Assembly (NCBI RefSeq): GCF_021298855.1
Contig: NZ_JAJTHI010000015.1
Span: 1 to 64,000, forward strand
DNA from: Gemmatimonas sp.
Lineage (GTDB): Bacteria > Gemmatimonadota > Gemmatimonadetes > Gemmatimonadales > Gemmatimonadaceae
DNA: 64,000 nt
Reading direction: 5' to 3'
The notes beneath the pieces were generated by a model, which made no database searches, was not told where the DNA came from, and worked only from the letters and a program-made list of their open reading frames with translations. Of this stretch, positions 6,712 to 16,094 are shown piece after piece. Numbering within the stretch: position 1 is the stretch's first letter; each line of letters begins with the position of its first letter. Both the position numbers and the translations under genes were made by a program.

Positions 6712-8709
6712 ATGCTGATCGCCCTCGTCTCCGCCTCGCTCGCCGCCGTGCAGCCGCCGTCGGCGGCCAAGCTGGAAATCACCCCCGCCAACCCGGTGGT
6801 CATTGCCGAGGACACGCTGCGACTGCGCGCCCGGGTGGTGGATGCCAATGGCCAGCCCGTGCCGGGCACCACGATTCGCTTCATCGCGGCGGGTGGCCGC
6901 TTCGAAGGCGCGATCGATGCCGACGGGTTGGTGCGCTCCGGCTCCACCGGCACCATGCCGGTGACCGTCGTGGCGCAGATCGTGGGGCAACCCACCATCA
7001 CGCAGCGCATCGAAGTGCGCATGGTGCCCGGACCGGCCGCCACGATCACGCTCGACGACGCCCCGACGCGTCTGGTGGGCGGGCAGCGTCTCGTGCTGGT
7101 GCCCACGGTGCGCAGCGCCGCTGGCGACCGGCGCGACGACCGGGTGCAATGGAGCAGCAGCAACCCCGCGGTGGTAGCCGTCAACGCCGACGGCCTCGTG
7201 GAGGCGAAGGGGGTGGGACGTGCCGTGCTCACGGCGCGCGTCGATCGCGCCACGGCCACGCACGCGGTGCTGGTGGTGGCGGGGCGCATCGGCGCACTCG
7301 CCATCACCCCCAGTGCGAAGGAGGCGCGCACCGGCGACGTGATCCGCTTTGCGGTGACCGCGCGCGACGCCGCCGGCCGGCCGTTGGCCGGACTGACCCC
7401 CAGCTGGAGCTTCAATCCCGGTCAGGGGGTGATCGACGCCGACGGGGCGTTCACCGGCTATGAAGGGGGCACATATGTCGTGACGGCCACGCTGGGCACG
7501 CAGAGTGCGCAGGCGGTGGTGCGGCTCACGCCGCGCGACGTGCGCCGGCCGGCCACGGTCGTGGGGCGGTTGCCGCGCACCGGGTTCACCACGGAAGAGG
7601 TGTGGTTGCACCCCACGCGCGAGATCGCGTACCTCGGCACCGGCTCGGGGGGCGACCGCATGTTCACCATCGACATCACCGACAAGAGCAAGCCGGTGGT
7701 GACCGACTCCATCGTGGAGAACACGCGGCGCGTCAACGACATCATGACGAACCCCGCCGGCACGCATCTCGTGTTCACCCGCGAGGGGGCGAGCGACCGC
7801 AAGAACGGGATCGTCATTGCCACGCTCGACGATCCGCTGCACCCGAAGAAGTGCGCCGACTATACCGAAGGGCTCACCGGCGGCGTGCACAGCACCTTCG
7901 TGTACCGCCAGGAGAAGTACGGCACGCACATCTATCTCACCAACGACGGCACCGGGGCCATTCACATCATCGACTGGAACGACCCGTGCCAGCCGAAGAC
8001 GGCCGCCGTGTGGAAGACGCCGCGTCCCGACGCCGGCCGCTCGCTGCACGACATCGACGTGCAGGATGGCCTCGCGTACCTGAGCTACTGGAACGACGGG
8101 CTGGTCATCCTCGACATCGGCAACGGCGTGAAGGGTGGCAGCCCCAGCAACCCCCAGCTTGTGAGCCAGTACAAGTACGACCTGAACGACATGTACCGGC
8201 AGGTGGAGGCGTCGGGTGGCCCGGGCTTCATTCGCGGCACGCACACCGCCTGGCGTCACAAGAACTACGTGTTCATTGCCGACGAGGTGTTCCCCGCCGC
8301 GCCGGTCAAGGGTGCCAAGGATGCGAGCGCCGGGCGCGCGTACGGCCGCCTGCAGGTGATCGACGTGAGCAACATCGCCAAGCCGAAGAGCGTGGCCTTC
8401 TACGAGCCCGAGTTCGGCGGCGTGCACAACGTGTGGGTGGCCGGCGACACGCTGTACATGGGCGCGTACAACGCGGGCTTCCGCACCTTCGACATCAGCG
8501 GTGAGCTGCGCGGCGATCTGCGGGCGCAGCAGCGGGAGATGGTGCACGTGCACACCGCCGACATGGACGGCTACGTGAAGAACGCCGCCATGACCTGGGG
8601 CGTGGTGGTGCGCAACGGCCTCGCGTACGTGAACGACATGTACAACGGTCTCTGGATCGTGCGCATGGATCCCAAGCCCGAACCCAAGAAGACCGTCATC
8701 GTGCCATGA
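6712..8709 (+). CDS. Secreted BIG2/LVIVD-repeat beta-propeller protein
   Basis: 665 residues with an N-terminal signal-like segment (about 1-13). The first ~280 residues are Ig-like BIG2 domains, with the VRWSSSNPAV-type core readable as VQWSSSNPAVVAV. The rest is a propeller built of LVIVD-type repeats (GLVILDIGNG, LQVIDVSNIAKPK, FRTFDISG). No catalytic residues are evident. Its last codon overlaps the next gene's ATG by 4 bases, so the two secreted propellers are made together. Probably extracellular or cell-surface binding. Confidence 0.8.
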   Translation: MLIALVSASLAAVQPPSAAKLEITPANPVVIAEDTLRLRARVVDANGQPVPGTTIRFIAAGGRFEGAIDADGLVRSGSTGTMPVTVVAQIVGQPTITQRIEVRMVPGPAATITLDDAPTRLVGGQRLVLVPTVRSAAGDRRDDRVQWSSSNPAVVAVNADGLVEAKGVGRAVLTARVDRATATHAVLVVAGRIGALAITPSAKEARTGDVIRFAVTARDAAGRPLAGLTPSWSFNPGQGVIDADGAFTGYEGGTYVVTATLGTQSAQAVVRLTPRDVRRPATVVGRLPRTGFTTEEVWLHPTREIAYLGTGSGGDRMFTIDITDKSKPVVTDSIVENTRRVNDIMTNPAGTHLVFTREGASDRKNGIVIATLDDPLHPKKCADYTEGLTGGVHSTFVYRQEKYGTHIYLTNDGTGAIHIIDWNDPCQPKTAAVWKTPRPDAGRSLHDIDVQDGLAYLSYWNDGLVILDIGNGVKGGSPSNPQLVSQYKYDLNDMYRQVEASGGPGFIRGTHTAWRHKNYVFIADEVFPAAPVKGAKDASAGRAYGRLQVIDVSNIAKPKSVAFYEPEFGGVHNVWVAGDTLYMGAYNAGFRTFDISGELRGDLRAQQREMVHVHTADMDGYVKNAAMTWGVVVRNGLAYVNDMYNGLWIVRMDPKPEPKKTVIVP

Positions 8710-9887
8710 AGCGCCGCGTCGCTCTCCTCGCCGCGTCCCTCGCCTCCCTGACGGCCGCGTCCGGCGCCGCCGCGCAGGGCGGCGCGTCGCTCGCCCCACC
8801 GGCTCCCGCGCGCACGTACACGGCGCTGGTGGCGAGCGAGAGCGTGGACCGCGTGGCGGTCATCGAGTTCGGCCCGCAGGGAGCGAAGGTCGTCCGGCAG
8901 CACGACGTGGGGGTGATGCTCGCCGATCCCGACGGTCCGCACGGACTGGCCGTGGCCCCCGACGGGGCGCACTACTACGTGAGCACGGCGCACGGCACCC
9001 CGTATGGCGTGCTGTGGAAGTTCGACGCGCGCACCAACGCGTACGCCGGCCAGGTCATGCTGGGCAACTTCCCCGCCACGGCGCAGGTGACCCCCGACGG
9101 CCGCCTGGTCGTGGTGGTGAACTTCAACCTGCACGGCGACATGGTGGCGAGCGACGTGAGCGTGGTGCGCACGGACAGCCTGCAGGAGATCGCCCGCATC
9201 ACCACCTGCGCCATGCCGCATGGCTCGCGCGTGAACAGCCGCGGGACGCGGCATTACAGTGTGTGCATGATGGACGAGCAGCTCGTGGAGATCGACCTCG
9301 ACGGACTGCAGGTGTCGCGCCACTTCCTGCTCACGAAGGGGATGGAGCGCGGCATGAGCGGCGCGCCACCGGTGCGCGGGGCGGCCGACGCGGCACACGC
9401 CGGACACGACATGAGCGGCCACGGACTGGCGCAGCCGGCGGCGGGGAGCACGACCTGCTCCCCCACCTGGGCCCAGCCCAGTGCCGACGATCGCACCGTG
9501 TGGGTGGCGTGCAACGGCACGAGCGATCTCGGGGAGATCGACGTGGCGTCGTGGACCATGCGCCGCCGCATTCCGGCGGGGAATGGCGTGTACAATCTCG
9601 CGGCCACCCGCGACGGGACGACGCTCGTGGCCACCAACAAGCGCGGGCAGAGCGTGGGCATCATCGACACGAAGACCGGTGCCACGCTCGCCACCCTCCC
9701 CACGCAGCGGCGGGTGGTGCACGGCGTGGCGATCACCCCCGACGACCGCTATGCGTTCGTGACGGTCGAGGGGGTGGGCTCGGAGCCGGGGACGGTGGAG
9801 ATCATCGACCTGACGACGCGGCGCACCGTGGCCCGCGTGGATGTAGGGCAGCAGGCGGGGGGCATCGACATCCTGCCGCTGCGCTGA
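8706..9887 (+). CDS. Secreted YncE/YVTN-type beta-propeller protein
   Basis: 393 residues with a cleavable signal peptide (about 1-23, ending ASGAAAQG). Repeated blades of the YVTN family are readable (HGLAVAPDGAHYYVST, VYNLAATRDGTTLVAT, HGVAITPDDRYAFVTV). Between two blades lies a His/Met-rich insertion (HAGHDMSGHG, about residues 235-245) that could bind a metal such as copper. The start overlaps the LVIVD gene. Role unknown; a periplasmic metal or redox function is speculative. Confidence 0.8.
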   Translation: MKRRVALLAASLASLTAASGAAAQGGASLAPPAPARTYTALVASESVDRVAVIEFGPQGAKVVRQHDVGVMLADPDGPHGLAVAPDGAHYYVSTAHGTPYGVLWKFDARTNAYAGQVMLGNFPATAQVTPDGRLVVVVNFNLHGDMVASDVSVVRTDSLQEIARITTCAMPHGSRVNSRGTRHYSVCMMDEQLVEIDLDGLQVSRHFLLTKGMERGMSGAPPVRGAADAAHAGHDMSGHGLAQPAAGSTTCSPTWAQPSADDRTVWVACNGTSDLGEIDVASWTMRRRIPAGNGVYNLAATRDGTTLVATNKRGQSVGIIDTKTGATLATLPTQRRVVHGVAITPDDRYAFVTVEGVGSEPGTVEIIDLTTRRTVARVDVGQQAGGIDILPLR

Positions 9888-10022
9888 TCCGGGGGGCGGG
9901 TCTTGCTGCGGCGTCGGCAACAGCGCATGGTACGGAGGCGGTGGCCGGGCACGCATCCCGGCGACCGCCGGTCGCCTCTCCAGGACGACGCGCTCGCCAC
10001 CTCTGCCATGGAATGACCCCGC

Positions 10023-10469
10023 ATGCGATTCCTCCGCGTTGCCGCCGCTGCCGGTGCGATGACACTCCTCGCCGGGTGTTTTCACCAGGTCGTCGACACC
10101 GGGCTTCCCCGCTCGACGACGACCGTGACGAAATCGTTCCACCCGTCCTACATCTTCGGCCTCGTATCGGGCTCGCCGATCGACGTGCGTCAGCAGTGCC
10201 CCAGCGGCATTGCGGTCGCCAGTACGCGGCAGACCTTCGCCAACGGCGTCGTCGGCATGCTCACCCTGGGGCTCTTCACGCCCCACGAAGTGTCGATCAC
10301 CTGCGCCAACGGCGGACGCGCCGATGCCGGCACCGTGACGCGCGTGCTGGCCGCGACGCTCGACACCGAGGCGTTCAACACGGCGCTGTCGGAACTCGCC
10401 CGCGAGTCGGCCGTGTCCGGCCGCCCGATCATCGTCACCTTCGCGCCGGAAACGGCCCCTTCGCGCTGA
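10023..10469 (+). CDS. Bor-like lipoprotein, copy 1
   Basis: 148 residues. Lipobox LLAGC places the lipidated Cys at 19. Residues from about 60 onwards resemble the lambda Bor/Iss lipoprotein core: a Cys, then QTFANGVVGMLTLGLFTP, then a second Cys in SITCAN. It has a longer tail than Bor (about 45 extra residues), which may form an extra small domain. Bor-type proteins sit in the outer membrane; serum resistance is known only for the enterobacterial ones. A paralogue follows 17 bases downstream. Confidence 0.8.
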   Translation: MRFLRVAAAAGAMTLLAGCFHQVVDTGLPRSTTTVTKSFHPSYIFGLVSGSPIDVRQQCPSGIAVASTRQTFANGVVGMLTLGLFTPHEVSITCANGGRADAGTVTRVLAATLDTEAFNTALSELARESAVSGRPIIVTFAPETAPSR

Positions 10470-10486
10470 TCGCGGGAGACCTTGCC

Positions 10487-10807
10487 ATGATGAGCCGGAT
10501 GACTCGTTCCGTTTGCACGCTCGCCACGGTGGCGGCCGTCAGCCTGCTGGCGGGCTGCTACCACTACACCGTCGTTTCCGGGGCGCCGGAAGCGGCGCAG
10601 AAGATCGACCTGCCGTGGCAGAAGTCGTGGGTGCTGGGGCTCGTTCCCCCCGACACCATCAAGTCCCAGCAGACCTGCCCGCAGGGCATCGCCAAGTTCG
10701 AGACGAAGCACAGCTTCCTCAACGGGCTGGTCGGCAGCCTCACCTACAACATCTTCACGCCGATCCATCCCACGGTCACCTGCGCCAGCGGTCCGGTCGC
10801 GCGCTGA
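10487..10807 (+). CDS. Bor-like lipoprotein, copy 2
   Basis: 106 residues starting at a double ATG (10487). Lipobox LLAGC, then the same core as the upstream gene: Cys-Pro-x-Gly-Ile-Ala, HSFLNGLVGSLTYNIFTP and a closing Cys in VTCASG. It ends where classical Bor ends, lacking copy 1's tail. The adjacency and shared core indicate a tandem duplication. Confidence 0.8.
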   Translation: MMSRMTRSVCTLATVAAVSLLAGCYHYTVVSGAPEAAQKIDLPWQKSWVLGLVPPDTIKSQQTCPQGIAKFETKHSFLNGLVGSLTYNIFTPIHPTVTCASGPVAR

Positions 10808-10823
10808 CCGCCGTGCCCATGTC

Positions 10824-10862
10824 CCGTCGGGTGCCCGGCTCCATGAGCCGGGTGCCCGACGG
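10824..10862. terminator. Bidirectional terminator-like hairpin between convergent genes
   Basis: An 18-bp stem (10824-10841 with 10845-10862), interrupted only by two G-U wobble pairs, with a 3-nt loop. It lies between the plus-strand Bor-like gene and the minus-strand ispG. There is no T tract on either side. Confidence 0.6.
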
Positions 10863-10883
10863 ACAGGGGAGTGACCCCGCGCC

Positions 10884-12116
10884 TCAGTAGGTGCGCGCCA
10901 CGTAGTCGTTGAGGATGCCGAGGAACTCCGGCACGATGCGGTCCCCCTTGAGCGTGGTGAACAGCTTGCCGTCCACGTAAACGGGCGCCTTGGGCTCCTC
11001 GAAGGTGCCCGGCAGGGAAATGCCGATGTTCGCGTGCTTGCTCTCGCCGGGACCGTTCACCACGCACCCCATCACGGCCACCTTCATCTCCACCACGCCG
11101 GGCTTCGATTCGCGCCACACCGGCATCTGTTCGCGCAAGTAGCCCTGGATGTCCTCGGCCATGCGCTGGAAGAAGGTGCTGGTGGTGCGGCCGCAGCCGG
11201 GGCAGGCCGTGACCTGCGGCGCGAACGACCGCAGCCCCAGCGACTGCAGGATCTGCTGCGCCACGAACACTTCCTCGCGGCGATCACCACCGGGCTTGGG
11301 GGTGAGCGACACCCGAATGGTGTCGCCGATCCCTTCGCTGAGCAGGATCGACAGGGCCGCTGCCGACGCGATAACACCCTTGTTGCCCATTCCCGCTTCG
11401 GTGAGGCCGAGGTGCAGGGGGTAGTCGCACCGCTTGGCCAGCCGGCGGTAGCACTCCACGAGATCGGGGACCACGGAGATCTTGGCGCTCACGATGATCT
11501 TGTCGTGCGCGAGTCCCACTTCTTCGGCGAGCGCGGCGGACCGGAGCGCGCTCTCGAGCATCGCGTCCATGTACACGTCCTTCGCATCGCGCGGCGTGGC
11601 CGACGCGGCGTTGGCGTCCATCATGTCGGTGAGCAGGTGCTGGTCGAGCGACCCCCAGTTCACGCCGATGCGCACCGGCTTGTCGTGATCGATGGCCGCC
11701 TGCACGATGGTGGTGAAGTTCGTGTCGCGGTGCTTCGTGCCGACATTGCCGGGGTTGATGCGGTACTTGTCGAGGGCAGCGGCCGCCTTCGGGTACTTGG
11801 TGAGCAGCAGGTGCCCGTTGTAGTGGAAGTCGCCAATGAGCGGCACGTCGAGCCCGCGGTCCTCCAGGCGCTGGCGGATCTCGGGAACCGCCTGCGCCGC
11901 CTCGTCGGTGTTGACCGTGATACGCACCTTCTGCGAGCCGGCCTCGAACAGCGCCGCCACCTGGTCGGCGGTGCTGGCAGCGTCAGCCGTATCGGTGTTG
12001 GTCATGGACTGCACCACCACGGGGGCAGAAGACCCCACGGCCACACCGCGCACCGTGACCGTGACGGTGGGACGACGGCTACCGAACCCTGCGGCGGAGG
12101 ACGACACGATACGCAC
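10884..12116 (-). CDS. ispG: 4-hydroxy-3-methylbut-2-enyl diphosphate synthase IspG (GcpE)
   Basis: 410 residues, the bacterial length. It converts MEcPP to HMBPP in the methylerythritol phosphate route to isoprenoids, using a [4Fe-4S] cluster. The N-terminal TIM barrel starts with [11 protein letters not shown]. The cluster Cys residues are in ACPGCGR and in GCVVNGPGE near the C terminus. It is monocistronic here and diverges from the 12191 gene. Confidence 0.97.
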   Translation of the reverse strand: MRIVSSSAAGFGSRRPTVTVTVRGVAVGSSAPVVVQSMTNTDTADAASTADQVAALFEAGSQKVRITVNTDEAAQAVPEIRQRLEDRGLDVPLIGDFHYNGHLLLTKYPKAAAALDKYRINPGNVGTKHRDTNFTTIVQAAIDHDKPVRIGVNWGSLDQHLLTDMMDANAASATPRDAKDVYMDAMLESALRSAALAEEVGLAHDKIIVSAKISVVPDLVECYRRLAKRCDYPLHLGLTEAGMGNKGVIASAAALSILLSEGIGDTIRVSLTPKPGGDRREEVFVAQQILQSLGLRSFAPQVTACPGCGRTTSTFFQRMAEDIQGYLREQMPVWRESKPGVVEMKVAVMGCVVNGPGESKHANIGISLPGTFEEPKAPVYVDGKLFTTLKGDRIVPEFLGILNDYVARTY

Positions 12117-12190
12117 CCTGCAAGTGGAAGTGACGGGATGGACGACGGCGAAAGCTAGCGCCTGCCGGTAGGGTCGCCCAAGTTCCGTTC

Positions 12191-12676
12191 ATGGCCGATC
12201 CCACTCAAGACGAACACGACTCGCCGGCCGGCAGTGCCGGGTCGGCGGCCACCGGCGATGCCCCGGGCGGCAAGGCCACCTCGCCCGCGCCTCGCGCGTC
12301 GTTCGTGCGCCGCCATTGGCTGGCGGTCACGGTGCTGGCGCTGCTGGGGCTCCCGGCGCTGGGGCTCGGCATCTGGACAGCGGCAGCGCTTTCGTGGAGC
12401 TACTCCGAGGGGTCGCGCGCGGGCTACGTGCAGAAGATTTCCAGGAAGGGGTGGCTGTGCAAGACCTGGGAGGGGACGCTCTACACGGACATCGCCAAGG
12501 GTTTCCGGTCGGACAGTTTCTCCTTCACCGTGCGCAGCGATTCCGTGGCGGCCGCCATTGCGGCGCTCAGTGGCAAGCGCGTCACGGTGACCTACCAGCA
12601 GCATGTCGGGGTACCAACCTCATGCTTTGGCGAGACGGAGTATTTCGTCACGGCCGTGGCGCCGTCGCCCGAGTAG
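12191..12676 (+). CDS. Single-pass membrane protein, conserved hypothetical
   Basis: 161 residues. A low-complexity Ser/Ala/Pro-rich start is followed by a basic stretch (FVRRHW) and one membrane helix (about 43-66), then a compact extracytoplasmic domain. The segment SYSEGSRAGYVQKISRKG, then CKTWEGTL, resembles small membrane proteins widespread in bacteria, often misnamed 6-phosphogluconate dehydrogenase. Two Cys (in WLCKTW and PTSCFG) could form a disulfide. Function unknown. Confidence 0.75.
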   Translation: MADPTQDEHDSPAGSAGSAATGDAPGGKATSPAPRASFVRRHWLAVTVLALLGLPALGLGIWTAAALSWSYSEGSRAGYVQKISRKGWLCKTWEGTLYTDIAKGFRSDSFSFTVRSDSVAAAIAALSGKRVTVTYQQHVGVPTSCFGETEYFVTAVAPSPE

Positions 12677-12758
12677 CGACGCGCCCCATTCGCGCTGGTA
12701 CGGCATTCGCATCATTGGCGGTGCACGACGTGCGCCCCCCTTGAACTGGAGGTATCTG

Positions 12759-13304
12759 ATGAAGCATGCACTGCGGACCTGTGCATTGATCGCGGCCGTG
12801 ATGGGCCCGGCAACCCTGGGTGCCCAATCCACCGACCGGTCGGTGAGCGTTGGCGTGAGTGGCGGCCTGTCGCTGCCCATGGGCGATCTGGGCGATGTAG
12901 CGAACTCCGGGTACAACCTCACCGGGCACCTGTTCTTCAAGCCGGCGGCGCTGCAGTCGGTGCGTCTCCGGGCCGATGTGAGCGTCGACCAGTGGGACTA
13001 CAAGGATGTCGTGGTGTTCGAGGGGAGCACCCGCGCCATCGGCTTCGTGGGGAACGTGCTGTACGACATCCCCACCGAGTCCTCCTCGATGCTCCGGCCC
13101 TATGCGCTGGGCGGTCTGGGCATCTTCAACACCAGGAACCCCGAAACGGACCAGTCCGACACCAATCTGGGACTGCAAGTGGGTGGCGGTCTCACCTTCC
13201 AGCTGTCGGGCTTCTCCACCTTTGCCGAAGCGCGCTTCGTGAATGTGTTCAGTGACGGTCGAAGCTCGCGCTACGTGCCGATCACGTTCGGCGTGCGGTT
13301 CTGA
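12759..13304 (+). CDS. Outer-membrane beta-barrel protein (porin/OmpX-like)
   Basis: 181 residues from ATG 12759, preceded by a good GGAGG (12748-12752); the longer upstream frame has no support. The signal peptide is about 1-22 (ATLGAQ). The mature part alternates polar and hydrophobic residues, with repeated aromatic-ended strands, and closes with ITFGVRF, the terminal Phe typical of outer-membrane barrels. Probably an eight-stranded barrel. No ligand can be named. Confidence 0.8.
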   Translation: MKHALRTCALIAAVMGPATLGAQSTDRSVSVGVSGGLSLPMGDLGDVANSGYNLTGHLFFKPAALQSVRLRADVSVDQWDYKDVVVFEGSTRAIGFVGNVLYDIPTESSSMLRPYALGGLGIFNTRNPETDQSDTNLGLQVGGGLTFQLSGFSTFAEARFVNVFSDGRSSRYVPITFGVRF

Positions 13305-13437
13305 TGTAGGGAAGGCTGTTCCGGAACGCGTCGGATGCCGTGTCGGATCGGCGGGACCGGCGGTTTGGATGGCCCAACGCCCGCCGGGCGCCACGAGACC
13401 GTGGCGTCCGGCGAAGTCATTCGTGCACTTTGCAGGC

Positions 13438-14736
13438 ATGCGTGCTTCCAACGGGAATCCCATCGTCATCGTCGGCGCCGGTGTGGCCGGACTGGTCGCG
13501 GCCATTGAACTGCAAGCGGCCGGGCGCGCGGTGCTCGTCCTCGATGCCGCCCCCGAGGTGGGCGGACGCGTACGCACGAGCCGCCACGACGGGCTCGTCA
13601 TCGATCACGGCTTTCAGGTGCTGTTCACGGCGTACCCCACGCTGCGCCGCTATCTGGACTTCGACCGGCTCGCCCTGCGGAAGTTCCTCCCGGCAGCGCG
13701 TATCGCGCGCGACGGGCACGTCTCGCTCATTGGCGATGCGCTGGCCGACCCGGGGTTGCTGCTCGACACCATCTTTGCGCGCGCCATTGGCGTGGGCGAC
13801 AAGCTGCGCCTGCTCGCGCTGCGCCGCTTCGCCCAGCACCTCAGCATCGACGACTGTTTCGGCCCGCGCTTCGCCGGCATCAGCACGCGCGAGTTTCTCG
13901 CGGCGCGGGGGTTCGGCGCGCCGGTGATCGACGGCTTCTTTGCGCCGTTCTACGGTGGCATCCTGCTCGATCGCACGCTCGCCACCAGCGCCAGCATCCT
14001 GCTCTTCACCTTCAAGATGCTGGCCGACGGCGACACGGTGATTCCGGCCGGTGGCATCGGCGCGCTCACGCAGCAGATGGCGGCGCGGCTCACCCCCGGC
14101 AGCGTGCGCACGCGCACGGCGGTGCGCGCGCTGACGGTGACGGCCGGACGGGTGAGCGGCGTGCAGCTGGATGATGCCACCACGATCGAAGCCGCGCAGG
14201 TGGTGCTCGCCACCGACGCCCCGGCCGCCGCGACGCTGGCGCGTACGGTGGGGCTGTCGCTCCCCGAGCCCACGGGCGCCCGCGGCTGCACCACGCTGTA
14301 CTTCACCGCCCGCACCTCGCCCATTCCCGGCAAGGCGCTGTGGCTCAACGCCAACCCGCAGGCCGTGCTCTCACACGCGGTGACGCTCACCGACGTCGCG
14401 CCCGAGTATGCCTCGCAAGGGCGCACGCTCATTGCCGCCACCGCGGTAGGGGCGGCCGCCGATCTCGACGACGCGACGCTGGACGCGGCAATGCGCCATG
14501 AGCTGGCGCGCATGGGGGGCGTCTCCCCCGACGCCCTGACGCTCGATCGGGTGGCGCTCTGGCGCGTGCCCTACGCGCAGTACGAGCAGGCCCCGGGGTG
14601 GCGGGAACAACGCCCCAGCATTGCGTGTGGTATGGCAGGGCTCTGGCGCGCCAGCGAAACCCTGCACTCCAGCTCACTCGAAGGTGCCGCACGGGGCGGC
14701 GAGATGGCGGCCAAGGCCATCCTGCACGCCACGTGA
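13438..14736 (+). CDS. FAD-dependent amine oxidase/phytoene-desaturase-like oxidoreductase
   Basis: 432 residues from ATG 13438. The N terminus is a dinucleotide-binding Rossmann motif (IVIVGAGVAGLVAA, then the acidic strand end VLVLDAAPEVGGRVRT), as in protoporphyrinogen oxidase, amine oxidases and carotenoid desaturases. The C-terminal FAD segment appears as GMAGLWRASETLHSSSLEGA. Substrate unknown; there is no carotenoid or heme gene beside it. It is followed 20 bases later by two outer-membrane protein genes. Confidence 0.85.
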   Translation: MRASNGNPIVIVGAGVAGLVAAIELQAAGRAVLVLDAAPEVGGRVRTSRHDGLVIDHGFQVLFTAYPTLRRYLDFDRLALRKFLPAARIARDGHVSLIGDALADPGLLLDTIFARAIGVGDKLRLLALRRFAQHLSIDDCFGPRFAGISTREFLAARGFGAPVIDGFFAPFYGGILLDRTLATSASILLFTFKMLADGDTVIPAGGIGALTQQMAARLTPGSVRTRTAVRALTVTAGRVSGVQLDDATTIEAAQVVLATDAPAAATLARTVGLSLPEPTGARGCTTLYFTARTSPIPGKALWLNANPQAVLSHAVTLTDVAPEYASQGRTLIAATAVGAAADLDDATLDAAMRHELARMGGVSPDALTLDRVALWRVPYAQYEQAPGWREQRPSIACGMAGLWRASETLHSSSLEGAARGGEMAAKAILHAT

Positions 14737-14756
14737 TTCTCCAGTCCTCACCGATC

Positions 14757-15371
14757 ATGCGTTCTGCCTTCCGCCCGGTGCGCGCCACGGCGGGCACCCT
14801 GTTCGCCTTCGTGGCGCCGCTGCTGTTCGCCCCGGCCTCTCTCGTCGCGCAGGGTACGCTGCGCGAGCAGTCCGCCAATCTCCCCGGTGGTGCACCGCGC
14901 CAGATCATCGCCATCAACCCGTTCATGCCGCTCGCCGGGTTCTTCCAGGGTGAGTACGAGCGCAAGCTGCGCGACAACACGAGCGTGGCCATCGGCGCGT
15001 CGTATGTGCCATGGAACCGCAATGTGCTCAACGCCGACATCAAGCTGCGGCTCTATCCGCAGGATCGCGCGCTCGAGGGGTTGGGGCTCGCCGCTGGTGT
15101 GGGGCTGGGGCGCACGCAGCAGGCCGACGACGTGGGTGCCTGTGCGCCGATCAACTGTGAGCCACCGGTCTTCGCCGGCGCGCAGGTCACCGCCCCCACG
15201 TTCTCCGTGGAGGCGCAGTACCAGTGGCTGCTTGGCCGCACGCGCGCCACGGCGGTGACGGTGGGTGGGGGCGTCAAGCGGTACTTCTTCAGTGAAACCG
15301 ACGTGCGGGATCGTGACATCAGCCGCGTGCTCCCCACGGGGCGGCTCACCATTGGCTGGGCGTTCCGGTGA
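14757..15371 (+). CDS. Outer-membrane protein, copy 1 of a tandem pair
   Basis: 204 residues from ATG 14757. The signal peptide is about 1-31. The mature part contains INPFMPLAGFFQGEYE, DIKLRLYP and VEAQYQWLLG, and ends RLTIGWAFR, consistent with a beta-barrel. The next gene encodes the same landmarks (INPFLPLAGSFQGEFE, DIKLRLYPS, VEMQYQWLLG), so this is a duplication. Two Cys (ACAPINCEP) in one loop could pair. Function unknown. Confidence 0.78.
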   Translation: MRSAFRPVRATAGTLFAFVAPLLFAPASLVAQGTLREQSANLPGGAPRQIIAINPFMPLAGFFQGEYERKLRDNTSVAIGASYVPWNRNVLNADIKLRLYPQDRALEGLGLAAGVGLGRTQQADDVGACAPINCEPPVFAGAQVTAPTFSVEAQYQWLLGRTRATAVTVGGGVKRYFFSETDVRDRDISRVLPTGRLTIGWAFR

Positions 15372-15928
15372 GACGGGCCACGCGAGCCGTGACCTGCGCC
15401 GTGGCGGCCCTGCTGCTCGGTGCCGTTGTGCTGCCGGCCCAGACCCCCACGCGCATCATCTCGATCAACCCGTTCCTTCCGCTGGCCGGGTCGTTTCAGG
15501 GCGAGTTCGAATCGCGACTACGCGAGAACCTGTCGGTGGCGGTGGCGGCATCGTATCTCGCCCCCGGTGACAATGACGACGACCGCTTCGCCAACGCCGA
15601 CATCAAGCTGCGGCTCTATCCGTCGGAGCGGGCGCTGCAGGGGTTCGGCTTTGCGGCCGGTGTGGGCGTGGGGCGCCAGTCCACGGTGAGCTTCGTGGAC
15701 TGCGTCGGCTTCAGTCCGTGCACCTATCCGCGCCGCAGCGCCACCTCACCCACCTTCTCGGTGGAGATGCAGTACCAGTGGCTGCTGGGCAAGCAGCGCA
15801 ACACGGCGGTGGCGGTGGGCGGCGGCGCGCGGCGCTACTTCCTGCTCGAGGACTCGCCGACCGGGTTCGACCAGTTCAACGAGTACATGCCCACACTGCG
15901 CCTGACGATCGGGTACGCCTTTCGCTGA
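15368..15928 (+). CDS. Outer-membrane protein, copy 2 of a tandem pair
   Basis: 186 residues with a GTG start embedded in the previous gene's stop (GTGA), so it is translationally coupled. The signal peptide is about 1-23. Same fold landmarks as copy 1, ending RLTIGYAFR. The paired Cys loop is retained at the same place (DCVGFSPCTY) with different residues between. Probably an outer-membrane barrel that works with, or replaces, copy 1. Confidence 0.78.
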   Translation: MRRATRAVTCAVAALLLGAVVLPAQTPTRIISINPFLPLAGSFQGEFESRLRENLSVAVAASYLAPGDNDDDRFANADIKLRLYPSERALQGFGFAAGVGVGRQSTVSFVDCVGFSPCTYPRRSATSPTFSVEMQYQWLLGKQRNTAVAVGGGARRYFLLEDSPTGFDQFNEYMPTLRLTIGYAFR

Positions 15929-16094
15929 CGGCTGGCGGGCGGTGGCGGCGTCCACGTCCAAAGCGGTCTGCGTGCGGCGGTCGCCGCTGCTGGACGCCAC
16001 CGACGGTACGCCCGCATCTCCCCCTCGACGCCACCGGGTCTGCTGCGCGGCGCCTCACCGGAGTCGGAGGTGCACTCGCGCCGCCGCAGGGGCA

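Noticed and set aside
6403-8799. Long open frame of nearly 800 codons on the minus strand
   Set aside because: Antisense shadow of the HD hydrolase and LVIVD genes in GC-rich DNA; composition is Arg/His/Gly-rich with no family resemblance, whereas the plus-strand genes are clear.
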